Source: Microbulbifer agarilyticus
Lineage (GTDB): Bacteria > Pseudomonadota > Gammaproteobacteria > Pseudomonadales > Cellvibrionaceae
Direction: 5' to 3'
Assembly: GCF_020171345.1 (NCBI RefSeq)
Contig: NZ_JAIUZM010000004.1
Coordinates: 124,001-188,000 of the forward strand
DNA: 64,000 nucleotides
Position numbers and translations under genes: made by a program. Below, in pieces: positions 63,960-64,000 of this stretch. The notes beneath the pieces were generated by a model, which was given only the letters and a program-made list of their open reading frames with translations, was not told where the DNA came from and searched no databases. How positions within the stretch are numbered: the first letter of the stretch is position 1; every line of letters starts with the position of its first letter.

Positions 63960-64000
63960 TTGGCTGAGCCCACATTCTCCAAAACCGTCACTCTCGCAAT
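63960..64000 (+). CDS. ubiX: Probable start of UbiX flavin prenyltransferase, truncated by window end
   Basis: From TTG 63960 the frame reads LAEPTFSKTVTLAI before the window ends, compatible with the UbiX N-terminus (TLAITGASG) in the conserved mpl-ubiX order. Only 13 codons are visible, the start codon is a guess and there is no strong ribosome binding site. Confidence 0.4.
   Translation, partial: MAEPTFSKTVTLA

Noticed and set aside
1-64000. CRISPR arrays, insertion sequences, prophage genes, rRNA or tRNA genes
   Set aside because: I looked for regularly spaced repeats, transposase or integrase motifs and tRNA-like T-loops and saw none that I could support.

Overview
The window looks like a chromosomal segment of a marine gammaproteobacterium, GC-rich (about 55-60 % by eye). 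Gene content and order resemble the Cellvibrionales/Microbulbifer-type and Pseudomonas-like lineages: cbrX-cbrA-cbrB-[sRNA]-pcnB-folK, dksA-gluQ, dapA-bamC-MBL hydrolase, mpl-ubiX, aceE-aceF, a class GN sortase and many TonB-dependent receptors. That assignment is inferred from gene content; no search was run. Almost everything is core chromosome. I see no prophage, insertion sequence, CRISPR array, rRNA or tRNA.

Layout. 1-7000: 3' part of a class GN sortase, the pyruvate dehydrogenase genes aceE-aceF preceded by a HexR-like palindrome, and three small cysteine-containing lipoproteins. 7000-14900: a minus-strand operon encoding a periplasmic adaptor, ABC ATPase, two MacB/FtsX-type permeases, a sigma54 activator and its histidine kinase, with a textbook sigma54 promoter and TGTCCG/CGGACA repeats in front. 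14900-20800: SulP transporter plus tandem universal stress protein, thioesterase, fabV and an aldo-keto reductase. 20800-29600: a large TonB receptor, a DUF2789 protein, a lipid A acyltransferase, dapA-bamC-MBL hydrolase, a hexose-6-phosphate mutarotase and a decayed CorA/ZntB remnant. 29600-41250: thioesterase, panB, deoxynucleoside kinase, folK, pcnB, then cbrB, cbrA, a cbrX-like small gene, gluQ and dksA, all on the minus strand.

The most interesting feature lies between cbrB and pcnB. A minus-strand stretch of about 400 nt is saturated with AANAANAA motifs. A -24/-12 sigma54 promoter stands immediately upstream, and further upstream is a TGTTAC-N16-GTAACA palindrome of the kind bound by CbrB. 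By synteny, promoter, activator site, length and motif content this is a CrcZ-type RNA that would sequester Hfq (with Crc) in carbon catabolite control.

41250-49300: sfsA, a Rieske protein, a DegS-like protease, htpX, a TfoX C-terminal domain protein, a VanY-type peptidase, cysE, tag and ppa. 49500-55100: a glutamine-synthetase-like ligase, aldehyde dehydrogenase and iron alcohol dehydrogenase, probably an amine or amino-alcohol catabolic operon, followed by a lower-GC acyltransferase gene. 55100-59240: a thiamine salvage operon headed by a TPP riboswitch (TonB receptor, YkoF-like protein, PnuT-like permease, thiamine-kinase-like phosphotransferase). 59400-64000: a PuuA-like gamma-glutamylpolyamine synthetase, PPi-type phosphofructokinase, mpl and the first codons of a probable ubiX.

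Two long intergenic palindromes (16419-16529 and 42663-42808) share a CATCCCTG-type core and look like members of a lineage-specific extragenic repeat family.
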